Shown here one piece after another: positions 8,731 to 19,083 of a stretch of DNA of 64,000 nucleotides. The notes below the pieces were generated by a model. The model was given only the letters and a program-made list of their open reading frames with translations, did not search any database and was not told the DNA's origin. The stretch is from Sedimenticola thiotaurini (lineage in GTDB: Bacteria > Pseudomonadota > Gammaproteobacteria > Chromatiales > Chromatiaceae): positions 3,534,001 to 3,598,000 of the forward strand of contig NZ_CP011412.1 of the NCBI RefSeq assembly GCF_001007875.1. The letters are read 5' to 3'. Numbering within the stretch: the stretch's first letter is position 1; each line of letters opens with the position of its first letter. Position numbers and translations under genes: made by a program.

Positions 8731-9951
8731 ATGTACGTCAAGCTTTCATCAATTACAATGCCCGTGCTGTCACGTTACCGGGGCGGTATTCTTATTCTGC
8801 TGTTGGCCCTGCTGGCCAGCGGCTGCAATGGCTCAGACTCCACTTCATCGGAAAGTGCGGTAGCTCCGGCAGCTCCCGTACCGGTGGTTGGTGTGCAGGA
8901 GGTCAGGCAGCAATCCCTGGTATTGAATACGGAACTGGCGGGTCGTACCACCGCCTACCGGATCGCTGAAGTGCGACCGCAGGTGACCGGCATTATTGTG
9001 GAGCGTACCTTCCAGGAAGGCGGTGAAGTAAAGGCGGGGCAGACGCTCTACCGGATCGATCCGGCCCGTTACCAGGCCGCCTATGACAGTGCCAAGTCGA
9101 CCCTGGCGCGGGATCAGGCGGCATTGACCACGGCGCGCCTCAAGGTGAAGCGTTATGCCAACCTGCTCAAGACCAAGGCGGTGAGTCAGGAGGCTTATGA
9201 TGAGGCCAGGGCGGCCCTGCAACAGGCCCAGGCAACGGTGGCGATGGATGAGGCCGCATTGCAGGCGGCCCGAATCGACCTGGATTATACCCAGGTCAGC
9301 GCCCCTATCGATGGTCGTATCGGTCGATCAGCTGTTACCCAGGGTGCGCTGGTGACCGGCAACCAGACCACGGCACTGGCCACTATTCGTCAGCTCGATC
9401 CCATCTATGTGGATGTGACCCAGTCCAGTGCCGAACTGCTGCGGCTGAAAAAGGCACTGGGGGAGGGGGAGTTGCAGCGACCGGAGGGTTTTTCCGCTCC
9501 GGTTGAACTGATTCTGGAAGACGGCAGTCGATATCCGCACCCGGGCAAACTGGAGTTCTCAGAAGTGAGTGTGGATGAGAGCACCGGTTCTGTCACCCTG
9601 CGGGCCCTGTTCCCCAATCCGGATCAACAGCTGTTGCCTGGAATGTATGTGCGGGCGCAGGTTCAGAATGGGGTCAGGGAAGGGGCCATCCTGGTACCGC
9701 AACAGGCGGTCAGCCGTGACGCGGCCGGCCGCACCACCGCCCTGGTACTGAATGGGGATGACCAGGTGGAAAAGCGGTCACTGACGGTGTCCCGCGCGGT
9801 GGGTAATCAGTGGCTGGTGGAGGAGGGCCTGACTGTGGGCGAGCGGCTCATTGTTGATGGTCTGCAAAAAATACAGCCGGGTGATACGGCGCGCGCCACA
9901 CCGCTCACGGCTGAAACCACGCCGGGTTCCGGCGTCAGTACGCCCAACTAG
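8731..9951 (+). CDS. RND efflux periplasmic adaptor (membrane fusion lipoprotein)
   Basis: 406 residues of the AcrA/MexA type. A lipoprotein signal ends in LASGC (about residues 28-32), anchoring the protein to the inner membrane. Next come the split lipoyl domain ([30 protein letters not shown]), an alpha-helical hairpin (about 110-170), a beta-barrel and a membrane-proximal domain. It links the inner-membrane RND pump to an outer-membrane channel. No outer-membrane factor gene follows, so a TolC encoded elsewhere is needed. Start ATG at 8731 with AAGGA upstream. Confidence 0.92.
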   Translation: MYVKLSSITMPVLSRYRGGILILLLALLASGCNGSDSTSSESAVAPAAPVPVVGVQEVRQQSLVLNTELAGRTTAYRIAEVRPQVTGIIVERTFQEGGEVKAGQTLYRIDPARYQAAYDSAKSTLARDQAALTTARLKVKRYANLLKTKAVSQEAYDEARAALQQAQATVAMDEAALQAARIDLDYTQVSAPIDGRIGRSAVTQGALVTGNQTTALATIRQLDPIYVDVTQSSAELLRLKKALGEGELQRPEGFSAPVELILEDGSRYPHPGKLEFSEVSVDESTGSVTLRALFPNPDQQLLPGMYVRAQVQNGVREGAILVPQQAVSRDAAGRTTALVLNGDDQVEKRSLTVSRAVGNQWLVEEGLTVGERLIVDGLQKIQPGDTARATPLTAETTPGSGVSTPN

Positions 9952-9971
9952 TCCGGCAAGGATCACGAACC

Positions 9972-12900
9972 ATGGCCCGTTTCTTTATCGATCGACCGAT
10001 TTTCGCCTGGGTGATCGCCATCATTATCATGCTGGCGGGGACCATCTCCATCCTGACACTACCGGTGGCCCAGTATCCCTCTATTGCGTCACCTCAGATC
10101 CGGATCAGCGCAACCTATCCCGGTGCCTCTGCACAGGCGGTGCAGGACACCGTGGTCCAGGTTATCGAACAACAGATGACCGGCCTGGACGGGCTGCTTT
10201 ACATCTCCTCCACCAGCGAGGCGACCGGCAGTGGCAGCGTCACCCTGACGTTTGAAAACGGCACCGATCCCGATGTGGCCCAGGTGCAGGTGCAGAACAA
10301 ACTGCAACTGGCCACTCCACAACTGCCTACCGAGGTGCAGCAGCAGGGTATGCGGGTGGCCAAGTCGGTGCGCAACTTCCTGATGATTGTGGGCCTGGTA
10401 TCACCCAGTGGCAGCCATAGCGGCGGGGCACTTGGCGACTACCTGGCCAGCCGGATGCAGGATCCGGTGAGTCGCGTGCAGGGTGTTGGTGAAGTGACGG
10501 TGTTCAGCTCGCAATACGCCATGCGCATCTGGCTTAATCCGGACAAGCTGCATCAGTACAACCTGACGCCGGCTGATGTGGCGAGCGCTATCCAGGCCCA
10601 GAATGCCCAGGTCTCGGCCGGTCAGCTCGGCGCTACACCGGCGGTCTCCGGCCAGCAGCTCAATGCCACCGTGACCGTACAGAGTCGTCTCAATACGCCG
10701 GAGGAGTTCGAGAATATTCTGCTGGTTACCAGTGAGGATGGTGCGCGGGTCTACCTGCGGGATGTGGCCCGGGTGACCCTGGGTGACGCCAGCTATGGCA
10801 AGCTGGCCCGCTTCAACGGCCAGCAGGCCGCCGCCATGGCGATACGTCTGGCTACCGGGGCCAACGCCCTGGAGACCGCCGATGCGGTGCGCGCCAAGGT
10901 TAATGAACTGGCGCAATTCTTTCCGGATGACATGGAGGTGATCTATCCCTATGACACCACCCCATTCGTGCGTATCTCTATTGAAGAGGTGGTCAAGACC
11001 CTGATCGAAGCCGTGGTGCTGGTGTTCCTGGTCATGTATCTGTTTTTGCAGAATTTCCGCGCCACGCTGATTCCCACCCTGGCGGTGCCGGTGGTGTTGC
11101 TGGGCACCTTCGGTGTGCTGGCCGCATTCGGTTATTCGATCAACACGCTCACCATGTTCGCCATGGTGCTGGCCATTGGTCTGCTGGTGGATGACGCCAT
11201 CGTGGTGGTGGAGAATGTGGAGCGGGTGATGCGCGAGGACGGCAGCTCCCCCTATGCAGCAACCCGCAAGTCCATGGGGCAGATCACCGGTGCCCTGATC
11301 GGTATCGCCCTGGTACTGGCGGCGGTGTTTGTTCCGATGGCGTTTTTCGCCGGTTCCACCGGGGTGATCTACCGGCAGTTCTCCATCACCATCGTATCCG
11401 CCATGCTGCTGTCGGTGGTGGTGGCGATCGTGTTTACCCCGGCGCTCTGTGCCACCATGCTGAAACCGATCAGTCACCAGGCCCATGCTGCACGGGGCGG
11501 TTTTTTCGGCTGGTTCAATCGTGGCTTTGACCGGGCCAATCGGGGTTATCTGGCCCTGGTGGGCGGTATGCTGAAGCGGAATCGGCGCTCGCTGTTTGTC
11601 TACGCTCTGCTGGTGACGGGTATGGCGGTACTGTTTATGCGTACGCCGACAGCTTTTCTGCCCGACGAGGACCAGGGCATCCTGTTTAACCAGATCGTCC
11701 TGCCGGCCGGTGCCACCCAGGAACGGACCCTGAAGGTGATCGAGCAGGTTGAACAGCACTACCTGAACGATCCGGCGGTAAAGCAGATGATGGCGGTTGC
11801 CGGGTTCAGCTTTGCCGGTAGCGGTCAGAACATGGGCATCGCCTTTGTGCGCCTGAAGGATTGGGATGAGCGCCAGAGTCCGGAGCTGAGCATCAATGCG
11901 GTGGTGGGCCGGGCGATGCAGGCTTTCGGCAAGATTCGGGATGCCCGGGTGTTTGCCTTCCCGCCACCGGCGGTAATGGAGCTGGGCAACGCCAGCGGAT
12001 TTGATCTCTATCTGCAGGATCAGGCCAACCTGGGTCACGATAAGCTGATGCAGGCCCGCAACCAGCTGCTGGGCATGGCAGCCAAAGATCCCCGTCTGGT
12101 TGGGGTGCGCCCCAACGGTCTGGATGATATGCCCCAGTTGCAGGTGGATGTGGATCACGCCCGGGCCGGTGCCTACGGACTGTCGGTGGCGGATATCAAC
12201 AACGGTTTGTCCAGTGCCTGGGGTAGTGCCTACGTGGATGATTTTGTGCACCAGGGCCGGGTGAAAAAGGTCTATATGCAGGCCGATGCCCCCTACCGCA
12301 TGCTGCCGGAGCATCTGAACGACTGGTGGGTGCGCAACGGGGCGGGGGAGATGGTGCCGTTCTCCGCTTTCGCCGATACCCGCTGGGAGTACGGCTCGCC
12401 CCGGCTGGAGCGCTACAACGGCTTGTCCGCGTTGCAGATCAACGGCGCCGCGGCACCGGGGGTCAGCTCCGGCGAGGCGATGGATGCCATCGAAGCGTTG
12501 ATTGCCAAGCTGCCGGAAGGGATCAGCTTCAGTTGGAGCGGTCTCTCCTTCGAGGAGCGACTGGCCGGCTCTCAGGCTCCGGCGCTGTTTGCACTCTCCA
12601 TCCTGGTGGTTTTCCTGGCACTGGCCGCACTCTATGAGAGCTGGTCCATACCCTTTTCGGTCATCCTGGTGGTACCGTTGGGCGTACTGGGGGCAGTGCT
12701 GGCCACCACTATGCGCGGTCTGCCCAATGACATCTATTTCCAGATTGGTCTGCTGACCACCATCGGACTGGCGGCCAAGAATGCCATCCTGATCGTGGAG
12801 TTCGCCAAGTCTCTGCAGGAGCAGGGCATGGATCTGGCAGAGGCCGCCATGACCGCGGCCCGACAGCGTCTGCGCCCGATCATCATGACCTCGTTGGCGT

Positions 12901-13115
12901 TCGGTTTTGGCGTACTGCCGCTGGCAATCGCCAACGGTGCCGGTTCCGGCAGCCAGAACGCCATCGGTACCGGTGTGCTCGGGGGTATGCTGGCGGCAAC
13001 CCTGCTCGGCATTTTCTTCGTGCCCCTGTTTTTCGTAATGATCCGCAGCTGGTTCGTGCGTCCGCCGGTCAGCAGTGAGACGCCGGATGGGGCACCGGTC
13101 AATCAGGAGAGCTGA
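9972..13115 (+). CDS. RND (HAE1) multidrug efflux pump, AcrB type
   Basis: 1047 residues, the usual AcrB length. It starts [17 protein letters not shown] and has the two-fold pattern of 12 membrane helices and two large periplasmic loops. The proton-relay aspartates are present in [16 protein letters not shown] (about residue 405), and the matching lysine in [16 protein letters not shown] (about 940). It is a proton-driven exporter of hydrophobic drugs or dyes. It lies 20 bases after the adaptor gene, with AAGGA at its start. Under likely MarR control through the operators upstream of the adaptor. Confidence 0.94.
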   Translation: MARFFIDRPIFAWVIAIIIMLAGTISILTLPVAQYPSIASPQIRISATYPGASAQAVQDTVVQVIEQQMTGLDGLLYISSTSEATGSGSVTLTFENGTDPDVAQVQVQNKLQLATPQLPTEVQQQGMRVAKSVRNFLMIVGLVSPSGSHSGGALGDYLASRMQDPVSRVQGVGEVTVFSSQYAMRIWLNPDKLHQYNLTPADVASAIQAQNAQVSAGQLGATPAVSGQQLNATVTVQSRLNTPEEFENILLVTSEDGARVYLRDVARVTLGDASYGKLARFNGQQAAAMAIRLATGANALETADAVRAKVNELAQFFPDDMEVIYPYDTTPFVRISIEEVVKTLIEAVVLVFLVMYLFLQNFRATLIPTLAVPVVLLGTFGVLAAFGYSINTLTMFAMVLAIGLLVDDAIVVVENVERVMREDGSSPYAATRKSMGQITGALIGIALVLAAVFVPMAFFAGSTGVIYRQFSITIVSAMLLSVVVAIVFTPALCATMLKPISHQAHAARGGFFGWFNRGFDRANRGYLALVGGMLKRNRRSLFVYALLVTGMAVLFMRTPTAFLPDEDQGILFNQIVLPAGATQERTLKVIEQVEQHYLNDPAVKQMMAVAGFSFAGSGQNMGIAFVRLKDWDERQSPELSINAVVGRAMQAFGKIRDARVFAFPPPAVMELGNASGFDLYLQDQANLGHDKLMQARNQLLGMAAKDPRLVGVRPNGLDDMPQLQVDVDHARAGAYGLSVADINNGLSSAWGSAYVDDFVHQGRVKKVYMQADAPYRMLPEHLNDWWVRNGAGEMVPFSAFADTRWEYGSPRLERYNGLSALQINGAAAPGVSSGEAMDAIEALIAKLPEGISFSWSGLSFEERLAGSQAPALFALSILVVFLALAALYESWSIPFSVILVVPLGVLGAVLATTMRGLPNDIYFQIGLLTTIGLAAKNAILIVEFAKSLQEQGMDLAEAAMTAARQRLRPIIMTSLAFGFGVLPLAIANGAGSGSQNAIGTGVLGGMLAATLLGIFFVPLFFVMIRSWFVRPPVSSETPDGAPVNQES

Positions 13116-13121
13116 AGCCGG

Positions 13122-13146
13122 CCGGCGGATCGCACCGATCCGCCGG
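13122..13146 (+). terminator. Strong hairpin after RND pump gene
   Basis: An 11-base perfect stem, CCGGCGGATCG with CGATCCGCCGG, around a CAC loop. It starts 6 bases after the pump stop. There is no T-run, so it is either a weak intrinsic terminator or an mRNA 3' stabiliser. Confidence 0.5.
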
Positions 13147-13258
13147 TCCTGTTAATCGATACATCGGGGAGTAGGGACTCTCTCCCTGTCCTTTTATGTC
13201 CCGTCGCGTCGACCGGTCCAGGAGCTGCTGGCCGACGACGGGGTTCTCGGGGGAACAG

Positions 13259-14500
13259 ATGAACACCAGCCCGGTTACGGGGGATGCCAGTGGCCTGAAG
13301 GTCCCGGCGCTCTTTTTGCTATTTGTGGGAGCCCTGGCGGCAATGGGGCCGTTGACCATGGATCTCTATCTGCCGGCGCTGCCGACCATTGCCGACTACT
13401 TTTCCGTTGATGTGGCGTCGGTCAGCGCCACGGTCAGCACCTATCTGCTCGGTTATGCCATCGGCCAGTTTTTCGGTGGACCGATCTCCGATCAGGTGGG
13501 CCGCAAGACGATCGGTGTCACCGGGTTGCTGCTATACCTGGCGGCAACCCTGGGCATTGTGTTCGCCGGTACCGTGGAGCAGACCCTGGTGTGGCGTTTT
13601 CTGCAGGCCCTGGGTGGTGGTAGTGCGACGGTTCTGGCCATGGCCCTGGTGCGGGATATCTACTCCCCCATCGAAGCGGGTAAACGTTTCGCCCTGGTGA
13701 TGATGGTGGTGATGATCGCGCCGCTGGCAGGGCCGGCCGCCGGCACCTATCTGCTGCACTTCGGCTGGCATGCGATCTTCTGGCTGTTTGCGGTCTACGC
13801 ACTGGCGCTCTGCCTGAGCCTGCTGCTGTTTGTCCCGGAAACCCATCCGAACCCGAAGCGGAGCATCTCCCTGAGCCGGGTATTCCGCCAGTACGGGGCG
13901 GTGATCCGGTATCGCATCAATGGCCGGCGTATTGCGATCCGTTTCCCCATCGCCATGGCGTTCAGTGGTGGTGTGATGATGATCTTCGTCACCCAGTCGG
14001 CGGCCATCTACCTGGAGCACTTCCAGACCGGCGAAACACTGTTTCCGCTGCTGTTCGGCGCCAATATCGTGGTGCTCGCCAGCGGCAACCTGGCCAGCGC
14101 CCGGCTGTTGGGCCGGATCAATCCCCAGACTCTGTTCCGCAGCGGCATCCTGCTCCAGCTGCTGGCTATCGGTAGCCTGTTTCTGGTTGTCCTGCTGGGC
14201 CTGGACCGGCTCTACGTAGTGGTGCCGCTGATCATGCTGGGGGTCGGCAGTATCGGCCTGACCAACCCGTCGGGTATGACCATCTTCATGAGCTATTTTC
14301 CCCGTGGGGGCGGTAGTGCGTCGGCGGTGTTTACCACCCTGATGTTCTCCCTGGGCGGGGTGCTGGGGTCGCTGCCGAACCTGTTCCCGGGGCACGGCCT
14401 GTTGCCGACGGTCAGCGTGATGCTTGGCTCCACACTGGTGGCCAATCTGATTGGCCAGGCGATCCCGCCGGTCCAGGTGGCGGGTGCCGTAGCCGGTTAA
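13259..14500 (+). CDS. Bcr/CflA-family MFS drug transporter
   Basis: 413 residues from the ATG at 13259, which has GGGGGAAC upstream. An in-frame ATG at 13196 would add 21 polar residues and has no good ribosome site. Twelve hydrophobic segments are visible. MGPLTMDLYLPALP opens the first helix, as in Bcr/CflA proteins, and GGPISDQVGRKTIGV is the loop 2-3 MFS motif. The family exports drugs such as bicyclomycin or chloramphenicol, or metabolites. It follows the RND pump with a hairpin between, so it may be a separate transcript. It converges with the norF-like gene. Confidence 0.85.
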   Translation: MNTSPVTGDASGLKVPALFLLFVGALAAMGPLTMDLYLPALPTIADYFSVDVASVSATVSTYLLGYAIGQFFGGPISDQVGRKTIGVTGLLLYLAATLGIVFAGTVEQTLVWRFLQALGGGSATVLAMALVRDIYSPIEAGKRFALVMMVVMIAPLAGPAAGTYLLHFGWHAIFWLFAVYALALCLSLLLFVPETHPNPKRSISLSRVFRQYGAVIRYRINGRRIAIRFPIAMAFSGGVMMIFVTQSAAIYLEHFQTGETLFPLLFGANIVVLASGNLASARLLGRINPQTLFRSGILLQLLAIGSLFLVVLLGLDRLYVVVPLIMLGVGSIGLTNPSGMTIFMSYFPRGGGSASAVFTTLMFSLGGVLGSLPNLFPGHGLLPTVSVMLGSTLVANLIGQAIPPVQVAGAVAG

Positions 14501-14533
14501 CCGGGCAGTTGCGGGCCGGTAGTTCTGATGCAG

Positions 14534-14812
14534 TCAATCGAGGGTGGTCAGACGCCGCAACAGATCACCCCAGCCGTGGCTGAGAATCACCAGCAGGGGG
14601 ATGACGGTGTTAAAGGCGTACAGCACATGGCGTATACGGGGGTTGGCGTCTCTCATCTCCATGTAGTAGTCGATCACCATGCGCCCTTTGAAGGCGATGA
14701 ATCCGGCCACCAGCAGGGTCAGGGGCCAGCCGGCGTGGCCGGTCTCGGCGAACCAGGCGCCGGCGATGGTCAGGGCGATCAACAGCAGCCAGATTTTTTC
14801 CGCGCGCCCCAT
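14534..14812 (-). CDS. NorF-like / cytochrome c oxidase subunit IV family protein
   Basis: A 92-residue membrane protein with about three hydrophobic segments; FKGRMVIDYYMEMRDANP is the conserved family stretch. Small proteins of this type accompany NorE or caa3-type subunit III proteins. It starts (ATG, 14812) 2 bases after the stop of the NorE-like gene and must be co-transcribed with it. No norCB or oxidase core gene is nearby. It may help assemble or tune a nitric oxide reductase or heme-copper oxidase encoded elsewhere. NorF is the best label, but oxidase subunit IV cannot be excluded. Confidence 0.65.
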   Translation of the reverse strand: MGRAEKIWLLLIALTIAGAWFAETGHAGWPLTLLVAGFIAFKGRMVIDYYMEMRDANPRIRHVLYAFNTVIPLLVILSHGWGDLLRRLTTLD

Positions 14813-14814
14813 GT

Positions 14815-15432
14815 TCACCTCAGAATGTAGAAAAAGGGAAAGATCACCAGCCAGATCACATCCGTGGTGTGCCAATAGACTGCGGCCGCTTCCAGGCCGC
14901 TGTATTCGCCGGAGGAGTAGGCGCCGCGGTTGGTGCGGAATGCCACCCAGGCCAGGCCCAGCAGGCCCCAGAACACGTGTACCAGGTGGTTGAGGGTCAG
15001 GTAGTAGTAGACGGTGTAGAAGATGCCGGTCTGGCCATCCACGCCGTGGGCCACATTCCAGCGGATCTCGAAAAATTTGACCAGCGGATAGCCGCAGCCG
15101 AGCAGGAGTGCCAGCACCACCCAGCGGAATGCCCGGGTGGCGTCGTTGCGTCGTATCGATTCCACCGCCTTGACCATGCTGTAGCCACTGGTGAGCAGCA
15201 ACAGGGTGATGGTCACACCGGCCAGGGTGAGGAGTTTGTCCGGTCCGCTCTCGAACGCCTGCGGGTGATGTACCTTGGCCACGAAGTAGACGATGAACAG
15301 CATCAGGAATTCCACCAGGACGCAAAAGATCCCGACCCAGATTCCACTGTTTCCGGGGATACGTCGGCGCTCGATCTCCGCTTCCGTGGTGACGATCTGT
15401 GGCTCGGTACAGGGGCTGTTCATGGCGCCCAT
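14815..15432 (-). CDS. NorE-like / cytochrome c oxidase subunit III family protein
   Basis: 205 residues (202 if the second ATG at 15423 is used) with five or six hydrophobic segments. RRRIPGNSGIWVGIFCVLVE near the start and YYLTLNHLVHVFWGLLGL later are typical of the subunit III/NorE superfamily; the HxxH-like LNHLVHV lies in a family helix. NorE proteins support nitric oxide reductase activity but are not catalytic. The partner is the NorF-like gene downstream. A possible FNR/DNR-type box lies just upstream. Confidence 0.7.
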   Translation of the reverse strand: MGAMNSPCTEPQIVTTEAEIERRRIPGNSGIWVGIFCVLVEFLMLFIVYFVAKVHHPQAFESGPDKLLTLAGVTITLLLLTSGYSMVKAVESIRRNDATRAFRWVVLALLLGCGYPLVKFFEIRWNVAHGVDGQTGIFYTVYYYLTLNHLVHVFWGLLGLAWVAFRTNRGAYSSGEYSGLEAAAVYWHTTDVIWLVIFPFFYILR

Positions 15433-15457
15433 TATTTACAAGGGTGGCTGGAAATAT

Positions 15458-15471
15458 ATGATCAAGGTCAA
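15458..15471 (-). promoter_or_regulatory. Possible FNR/DNR-type box upstream of norE-like gene
   Basis: On the minus strand TTGACCTTGATCAT matches TTGATNNNNATCAA at 8 of 10 fixed positions. Its centre is only about 32 bases before the first possible start codon. A class II promoter would then begin transcription inside or at the start of the gene, which weakens the case. Confidence 0.3.
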
Positions 15472-15713
15472 ACTGCCCGTTTCTCCGCCGGCGCGTTGCA
15501 GGCGCCGCGAGTCGACCCCGTGACCGGAGTTGTGCGGGTCGGTGTGGCTGTTGATCATGGCGCCGACCATAACAGCAGGGTAGTTCGACTGTCTTTAAGT
15601 GGTTTGACACGACGCTCCGCTACAGACATGGGAGCGGAGTTGATCTAATGTACCGGGTTGATAAATGATCAGGATGGCAGTGTCGGCAGGGTGCTCGACG
15701 AGCCGGTTTTGGG

Positions 15714-16082
15714 GTGGTTGATTTGAATTTTATTAACGGTATGGCCGTGCTGCTGTTCTATCAGTTGCTCGGTACGGTTGTCGGTATGCTCCTGGGTCTG
15801 AGCATACCCGGCCCGGTGCTGGGTATGATCTTTCTGTTTCTCTCCCTGTTGCTGATGGGGCGTGTACCGGAGTTCCTCCGTTTTACCTCGAGTAATCTGC
15901 TGGCCCATCTGTCGTTGCTGTTTATTCCCGCCGGGGTGGGGGTCATTACCCACCTGCAGCGCATCGGCAGTGAATGGGTGGCGATTGTGACCACCCTGTT
16001 TGTGAGCACCGTGGTCAGCATGGCTGTCACCGCGTTGGTGATGCAGAAGGTTATACAGCTGCTGCAGAAAGGAGACGGGTGA
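15714..16082 (+). CDS. lrgA: CidA/LrgA family membrane protein
   Basis: 122 residues, about four hydrophobic segments; SIPGPVLGMIFLFLSLL and HLSLLFIPAGVGVI are the LrgA landmarks. The family was first seen as holin-like murein hydrolase regulators and later tied to export of small organic acids such as pyruvate or glycolate. The start is uncertain: GTG at 15714, or TTG at 15723, which sits a better distance from GGGGTGG. It overlaps lrgB by TGATG. Confidence 0.85.
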   Translation: MVDLNFINGMAVLLFYQLLGTVVGMLLGLSIPGPVLGMIFLFLSLLLMGRVPEFLRFTSSNLLAHLSLLFIPAGVGVITHLQRIGSEWVAIVTTLFVSTVVSMAVTALVMQKVIQLLQKGDG

Positions 16083-16804
16083 TGGATGCCGATCTGGCCC
16101 AGATCTGGGTATATCTCTCCACTTCGCCCCTGCTGGGACTGACGGTGACCCTGATCGCCTATCTGATCGGGATCAGGCTCTATGTACTGTCCGGTACCAA
16201 TCCCCTGGCCAACCCGGTTGCCATTGCCATCCTGTTTATCATCGGCTACCTGTATCTGAGCAATACCCCGTTTGAAACCTATTTTGACGGCGCCCAGTTC
16301 GTCCACTTTCTGCTGGGGCCGGCAACCGTGGCGTTTGCCATTCCCCTGGTTCAGCAGATTGAGAAACTGAAGGCGATCTGGATACCCCTGGCCATCAGCG
16401 TGTTTATCGGCGTGGCCACCGGCGCGCTCTCATCGGTTGCTGTGGCCTGGCTCCTGGGGGCCAGCCAGGAGACCCTGCTGTCGTTGGCCCCCAAGTCCAT
16501 TACCACACCGATTGCCATGGGAGTCTCCGAGCAGTTGGGCGGCCTGCCCTCATTGACCGCGGTGCTGGTGATATCCACCGGTATCGTGGGGGCGGTGATG
16601 GGTACCAAACTGTTTGAATTGCTGCATATCCGGGATGACAGCGTGAAAGGTGTCGCCATGGGACTGAACGCCCACGGTATCGGCACCGCCCGGGCGTTTC
16701 AGGTGTCGTCAGAGATGGGGGCGTTTTCCGGCCTGGGTATGGCGCTGATGGCGTTTGCCGGTCCCCTGCTGATCCCCTGGCTGCTGTCGCTGTTCGGTTT
16801 TTAA
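16082..16804 (+). CDS. lrgB: CidB/LrgB family membrane protein
   Basis: 240 residues from the ATG at 16082 inside the lrgA stop. About seven hydrophobic segments. FLLGPATVAFAIPLVQQI, LAPKSITTPIAMGVSEQLGG and GLNAHGIGTARAFQ are strong LrgB signatures. It pairs with LrgA; plant homologues (PLGG1) transport glycolate/glycerate, so the pair may handle photorespiratory-type or fermentation acids. No linked lytSR regulator is seen. Confidence 0.9.
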   Translation: MDADLAQIWVYLSTSPLLGLTVTLIAYLIGIRLYVLSGTNPLANPVAIAILFIIGYLYLSNTPFETYFDGAQFVHFLLGPATVAFAIPLVQQIEKLKAIWIPLAISVFIGVATGALSSVAVAWLLGASQETLLSLAPKSITTPIAMGVSEQLGGLPSLTAVLVISTGIVGAVMGTKLFELLHIRDDSVKGVAMGLNAHGIGTARAFQVSSEMGAFSGLGMALMAFAGPLLIPWLLSLFGF

Positions 16805-16843
16805 GCGGGCCTGTGCGTCGGGTAGCCGGCGTCCGCCGTGGCG

Positions 16844-17956
16844 TCAATACAGGCGGTGGCGGAAAAGCCAACCGGCCATCGCCAGGGTCACCAGGCCGAT
16901 AATGGCCATCGGCCAGTATTGATGAACCAGCAGATCATAGCCGTTGCCCTCCAGGGTGACGCTGCGCACGATCACCAGGAAATAGCGTAGCGGATCGAGA
17001 TAGGTGAGCCACTGGATCGGCTCCGGCATATTGGCAATCGGGGTGGAGAAGCCGGACAGGATCACCGCCGGCACCAGGAACAGAAAGGCCCCCAGTACCG
17101 CCTGCTGCTGGGTCACGGCGATGGCGGAGATCATCAGTCCCACACCCACGGCGGAGAGCAGGAACAGCCCGATGCCCAGGTAGAGCGCCCCCAGGCTGCC
17201 GCGCAGGGGGATTTCGAACAGCAGCACCATCAGGGCGATAATCAGGCTCGCCTCCAGCAGGCCGATCACGATGCCGGGAATGGCCTTGCCGATCAGAATA
17301 TCCAGTGGCCGCAGGGGCGTCACCAGCAGCTGGTCAAAAGTGCCCGCCTCCCGTTCCCGGGCCACCGACAGGGCGGTCACCAGCAGGGTCACCACCAGGG
17401 TCAGCAGACCCACGATGCCGGGCACGATAAACCAGCGGGATTGCAGGTTCTCGTTGTACCAGGCACGGGTCTGCAGGGTGACCTGGGGACCCTGGCTGCC
17501 CTGGGATTCCAACCAGTCGCTGTTGTACTCCAGCAGTATGCTGCGCAGGTAGTTCATAGCCACCATGGCGGTGTTGGAGTTGCGGCCATCCAGTATCGCC
17601 TGCAACAGTGCGCCGTCACCCTGCAGCAGTTCGGCGCTGAAGCGCTGGCCGATGTGCAGCACCAGCAGCACCTCCCGGTTGTCGATCAATGGGGCCACTT
17701 CACTGTCCCGTTCAACATGGGCGACCACCTGAAAATGGGGCGAGCCCTCGATGCGGCTGACCAGCTCCCGTGCCGCGCCGCCGTGATCTTCGTTATAGAT
17801 CGCCACCGGCACATTGTTCAGGTCATAGGTGGCGGCAAAACCGAACACCATTAGCTGAATAATGGGCGGGCCGATGATCACGAAGCGGCTGCGCTTGTCC
17901 CGCAGCAGGGCCAGAAACTCCTTGATAGCCAGGGCGATGATCACTCTGAAATACAT
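16844..17956 (-). CDS. ybhR: ABC-2 permease, YbhR type
   Basis: 370 residues from ATG 17956. One N-terminal helix (about 22-42), a large extracytoplasmic domain with the PVAIYNEDHGGAARELVSRI region, then five or six C-terminal helices including GLLTLVVTLLVTALSVARE and the REREAGTFDQLLVTPL motif. Such permeases form the membrane part of multidrug or cell-envelope exporters with YbhF-type ATPases. Last gene of the four-gene minus-strand set, 2 bases after the sister permease. Confidence 0.88.
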   Translation of the reverse strand: MYFRVIIALAIKEFLALLRDKRSRFVIIGPPIIQLMVFGFAATYDLNNVPVAIYNEDHGGAARELVSRIEGSPHFQVVAHVERDSEVAPLIDNREVLLVLHIGQRFSAELLQGDGALLQAILDGRNSNTAMVAMNYLRSILLEYNSDWLESQGSQGPQVTLQTRAWYNENLQSRWFIVPGIVGLLTLVVTLLVTALSVAREREAGTFDQLLVTPLRPLDILIGKAIPGIVIGLLEASLIIALMVLLFEIPLRGSLGALYLGIGLFLLSAVGVGLMISAIAVTQQQAVLGAFLFLVPAVILSGFSTPIANMPEPIQWLTYLDPLRYFLVIVRSVTLEGNGYDLLVHQYWPMAIIGLVTLAMAGWLFRHRLY

Positions 17957-17958
17957 GG

Positions 17959-19083
17959 CTACTCCAGGCGCTTGTGGAACTTGCGCCACACCAGGGTGAA
18001 AAACAGCAGCAGCATGATCAACAGCGCCCCCATGTTGCCCAGCACCACCGGCCAGACATCGCCGGCCAGAAACAGGGTCTGTAGGATGGCGACGAAATAG
18101 CGCGCCGGTACCAGGTGGGTGATGAACTGCACCCAGCCGGGCATGGAGTTGATGTCGAACAGGAAGCCGGACAGGATGAAGGCCGGCAGAAAGGTGATGA
18201 TGATGGCCATCTGCCCCGCCACAAACTGGTTTTTGGCCACGATGGAGATGAGCAGGCCGATGGCCAGTGCCACCAGCATGAACAGGGCCGAACTCACCAT
18301 CAACAGCCAGAAAGAGCCGCGCAGCGGCACATCGAACTGCCACACCGCCAGGGCGACACTGAACAGCATGCCACCCATGCCCAGCACAAAGTAGGGGATC
18401 AGCTTGCCCGCCAGTACTTCGATCCGGTGCAGCGGCGTCACCATCAACGCCTCCATGGTGCCCCGTTCCCACTCCCGTGCCACCACCATGGCGGTGAGCA
18501 GGGAGCCGATCAGGGTCATGGTGATGGCGATCAGTCCCGGCACCAGGAACCAGCGGCTGGAGAGGGCGGCGTTGAACCAGACCCGCTGTTCCAGGCTCAC
18601 CGGCATGGGCAGGGCTTGGCCGCGACTCTCCGCGTAGTGGTCCAGCCAGGCCAGCCAGGTTCCCTGGATGTAACCCTGGGTGATATTGGCCTGGTTGGAG
18701 TCCACACCGTTGATAATGACCCCGATGGGGGCCTCGTCACCGGATAGCAGGCGGCTGGAAAAATCGTTGCGCAGCCAGACGATGCCGTCGATCAGGCGCT
18801 GGTTGAGTGCCTGTTCCGCCGCCTGGATGGTGTCGAAGCGCCGGGGATTGAAAAACTCGGAACGGTCGAAGGCACCCGCCAGTGACTGGCTGGCGGTATC
18901 CGGCTGCTCAATCACGATGCCGACCGGGATCAGTTTGGCATCCAGGGAGACCCCGTAACCGAACAGGAACAGCAGCACCACCGGCATCACGAAGGCGATG
19001 GAGATGCTGGACGGATCACGCAGAATCTGCAGGCTCTCCTTGCGGATCATGCCCCACAGACGCATGCCGACGCCTGCCCTCAT
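17959..19083 (-). CDS. ybhS: ABC-2 permease, YbhS type
   Basis: 374 residues, the same plan as its downstream neighbour: an N-terminal helix (PVVLLFLFGYGVSL), an extracytoplasmic domain, and C-terminal helices with REWERGTMEALMVTPLHRIE. It likely dimerises with the YbhR-type permease. The ATG at 19083 overlaps the stop of the ATPase gene (ATGA), indicating translational coupling. Confidence 0.88.
   Translation of the reverse strand: MRAGVGMRLWGMIRKESLQILRDPSSISIAFVMPVVLLFLFGYGVSLDAKLIPVGIVIEQPDTASQSLAGAFDRSEFFNPRRFDTIQAAEQALNQRLIDGIVWLRNDFSSRLLSGDEAPIGVIINGVDSNQANITQGYIQGTWLAWLDHYAESRGQALPMPVSLEQRVWFNAALSSRWFLVPGLIAITMTLIGSLLTAMVVAREWERGTMEALMVTPLHRIEVLAGKLIPYFVLGMGGMLFSVALAVWQFDVPLRGSFWLLMVSSALFMLVALAIGLLISIVAKNQFVAGQMAIIITFLPAFILSGFLFDINSMPGWVQFITHLVPARYFVAILQTLFLAGDVWPVVLGNMGALLIMLLLFFTLVWRKFHKRLE

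Noticed and set aside
10401-12314. A 637-codon minus-strand frame opposite the RND pump.
   Set aside because: His/Gln/Gly-rich antisense translation. The plus strand has full RND motifs.
13196-13258. N-terminal extension of the Bcr/CflA transporter.
   Set aside because: It adds an Arg/Ser/Cys-rich segment, has no good ribosome site, and the ATG at 13259 fits both the family start and a GGGGGA site.
14813-15610. Long minus-strand frame joining the NorF-like gene to upstream sequence.
   Set aside because: The upstream part is the NorE-like gene in the wrong frame. The two real genes are separate and abutting.
17957-18472. Upstream extension of the YbhR-type permease frame.
   Set aside because: It lies fully inside the YbhS-type permease gene and reads as a shifted frame. 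The family-like start MYFRVIIALAIKEFLALL is at 17956.
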